A DNA stretch of 64,000 nt from Streptomyces sp. QL37. GTDB lineage: Bacteria > Actinomycetota > Actinomycetes > Streptomycetales > Streptomycetaceae. Position 1 is the first letter of the stretch. Each line of letters opens with the position of its first letter. Both the position numbers and the translations under genes were made by a program. The stretch is from NCBI RefSeq assembly GCF_002941025.1, contig NZ_PTJS01000001.1, positions 248,001-312,000 of the forward strand. The letters run 5' to 3'. Below the pieces are notes generated by a model. The model ran no database searches. It worked only from the letters and a program-made list of their open reading frames with translations, and was not told where the DNA came from. Shown piece after piece: positions 63,145-64,000 of the stretch.

Positions 63145-63756
63145 ATGACAGACTCACCGGCCACGAAGCCGGACCGCCGTCCGGGCGGTCGCACCGCCCG
63201 CATCCGCACCCAGGTCCTCGACGCGGTGCGCGCCGAGCTCACGGAGAACGGTCACGAAGGACTCACCGTGGAGGGCGTCGCGGCTCGCGCGGGAGTGCAC
63301 CGCACCACGGTCTACCGGCGCTGGCGCGACGTGGGCGGCCTGCTCGTCGATGTCATCGGCGCCGCCGGCGAGCTCGACTGGCAGCCTCCGGACACCGGCT
63401 CCCTGCGTGGCGATCTGACCGCCCTCAACCAGGAGATCCAGGAGTCCCTGGCCGTGCAGCCGTCGTTCGCCGTGGCCCTGATGGCCGTCTCGTTCCACTC
63501 GGAGCAGGCCGCGCGGGCGCAGAAGAAGCTGTGGGCGGACCGGTACACCCAGTGCGAGGTTCTCGTCGACCGCGCCGTGGAGCGGGGGGAACTCCCCTCG
63601 CGGCATACGGACGCGCAGAGCCTGCTGATCGCCGCCACGGCGCCGCTCTACCACCAGCTGGTACTCCTGCGCGCCGATCCCGATCCGCGGCTGCCGGAGC
63701 AGGCCGCCGCTGCGACGGTGCTGGCGGCGGCGGCAGGCGCCTTCTCCGTGCGGTGA
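63145..63756 (+). CDS. TetR-family regulator of drug-modification operon
   Basis: The protein has 203 aa from ATG 63145; an ATG at 63097 would add 16 residues of poor quality. The helix-turn-helix is LTVEGVAARAGVHRTTVYRRWRDVGGLLVDVI (about 39-70). The C-terminal domain is of the TetR_C_11 kind with a short PSFAVALMAVSFHSEQAARAQKKLW stretch. It is divergent from the Vat and MGT genes, a classic layout for a ligand-released repressor. Confidence 0.9.
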   Translation: MTDSPATKPDRRPGGRTARIRTQVLDAVRAELTENGHEGLTVEGVAARAGVHRTTVYRRWRDVGGLLVDVIGAAGELDWQPPDTGSLRGDLTALNQEIQESLAVQPSFAVALMAVSFHSEQAARAQKKLWADRYTQCEVLVDRAVERGELPSRHTDAQSLLIAATAPLYHQLVLLRADPDPRLPEQAAAATVLAAAAGAFSVR

Positions 63757-63833
63757 ACGCCGGCACATCCCGGTCGGCGGCGGTGCCGTTCACCTGGATC
63801 GCCCGGCGCCCTTCACCCCCGGCCGGGAATTCG

Positions 63834-63869
63834 GGCAGCGCAGGCGCTGAATGGGCCGGTTGCGCTGCC
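63834..63869. terminator. Possible terminator after TetR gene
   Basis: GGCAGCGCA and TGCGCTGCC (9 bp) face each other over an 18-nt loop, 78 nt after the TetR stop and 79 nt before the stop of the minus-strand gene at the window edge. Confidence 0.4.
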
Positions 63870-63947
63870 GGGGGTGGGCATGGCGACGAGGGCACGCAGC
63901 TGTCTCGCTGCCCGTCCCGTCCATCGGATTCCGCCGTTTCCGACCGG

Positions 63948-64000
63948 TCAGCCCCAGGTCAGCGGGTCGAGATGGAGGTAGAAGCGCAGTCGGTCATGGT
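63948..64000 (-). CDS. C-terminal end of a protein running out of the window
   Basis: On the minus strand a frame enters from beyond base 64000 and ends at 63948. Its last residues read HDRLRFYLHLDPLTWG before TGA. The sequence looks like real protein (aromatic and charged mix, not Arg/Pro-rich) but is too short to name. Confidence 0.35.
   Translation of the reverse strand, partial: HDRLRFYLHLDPLTWG

Noticed and set aside
1..64000. CRISPR arrays, rRNA, tRNA, insertion sequences and phage genes
   Set aside because: No spaced repeat series, no tRNA-like cloverleaf or rRNA stretch was noticed by eye, and no transposase or integrase motif is encoded. A tRNAscan and ISfinder run would be decisive.

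Overview
This window is a stretch of a Streptomyces (or closely related actinomycete) chromosome. The DNA is very GC-rich, with many GTG starts, ATGA/GTGA operon overlaps and Tat/Sec leader peptides. It carries DmdR/IdeR-type iron boxes and a coelichelin-type siderophore synthetase. No rRNA, tRNA, CRISPR array or insertion sequence was seen.

Layout. (1) 1-9.0 kb: carbohydrate use. A ketose-type operon (FGGY kinase cut by the window edge, PfkB sugar-phosphate kinase, sugar porter) is followed by a secreted GH11 xylanase, a second PfkB kinase with an IclR regulator, and a secreted protein of unknown function. (2) 9.4-36.8 kb: an iron island. It holds paralogues for the first two steps of ornithine synthesis (argB-type kinase and argA-type acetyltransferase), then a coelichelin-like cluster: esterase CchJ, exporter halves CchI and CchG, trimodular NRPS CchH, uptake genes CchF/E/D/C and ornithine hydroxylase CchB. 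A second ferric-siderophore importer (ATPase, lipoprotein, fused double permease) is appended. Five iron boxes sit at 9397, 11063, 27934, 32505 and 32830. The three adenylation-domain codes read as formyl-hydroxyornithine, threonine and hydroxyornithine. However, neither the formyltransferase (cchA) nor the MbtH protein (cchK) of the reference cluster is present. (3) 37-45 kb: VOC protein, GT2-GtrA fusion with a polytopic partner, DUF1648/GntR pair, secreted S15 peptidase and a PP2C-like protein. (4) 45-53 kb: a sulfur island. An SsuD sulfonate monooxygenase with an MHS transporter, and a divergent pair of LLM flavin monooxygenases, are each preceded by a tiny leader ORF with the motif H(V/I)DLxRxSSAxC. 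A third leader of the same type precedes a 61-aa protein, a GNAT and a DUF1684 protein. (5) 53-64 kb: AI-2E-type permease, secreted GH43 with a palindromic operator, RibD-type reductase/TetR/NmrA group, a secreted membrane-anchored protein with deaminase-like HxE and CxxC motifs, and a macrolide glycosyltransferase plus Vat-type acetyltransferase pair divergent from a TetR.

How it fits together. Under iron starvation, relief of the iron boxes would raise ornithine supply (NAGS and NAGK), hydroxylation (CchB), peptide assembly (CchH), export (CchG/CchI heterodimer), re-import (two ABC systems) and hydrolytic release (CchJ). Under cysteine or sulfate limitation, ribosome behaviour on the leader ORFs would open three transcription units for organosulfur scavenging. 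The points most worth a second look are the missing formyltransferase, the complementary degeneration of the two exporter ATPases, the triple leader-peptide arrangement and the surface-anchored deaminase-like protein.
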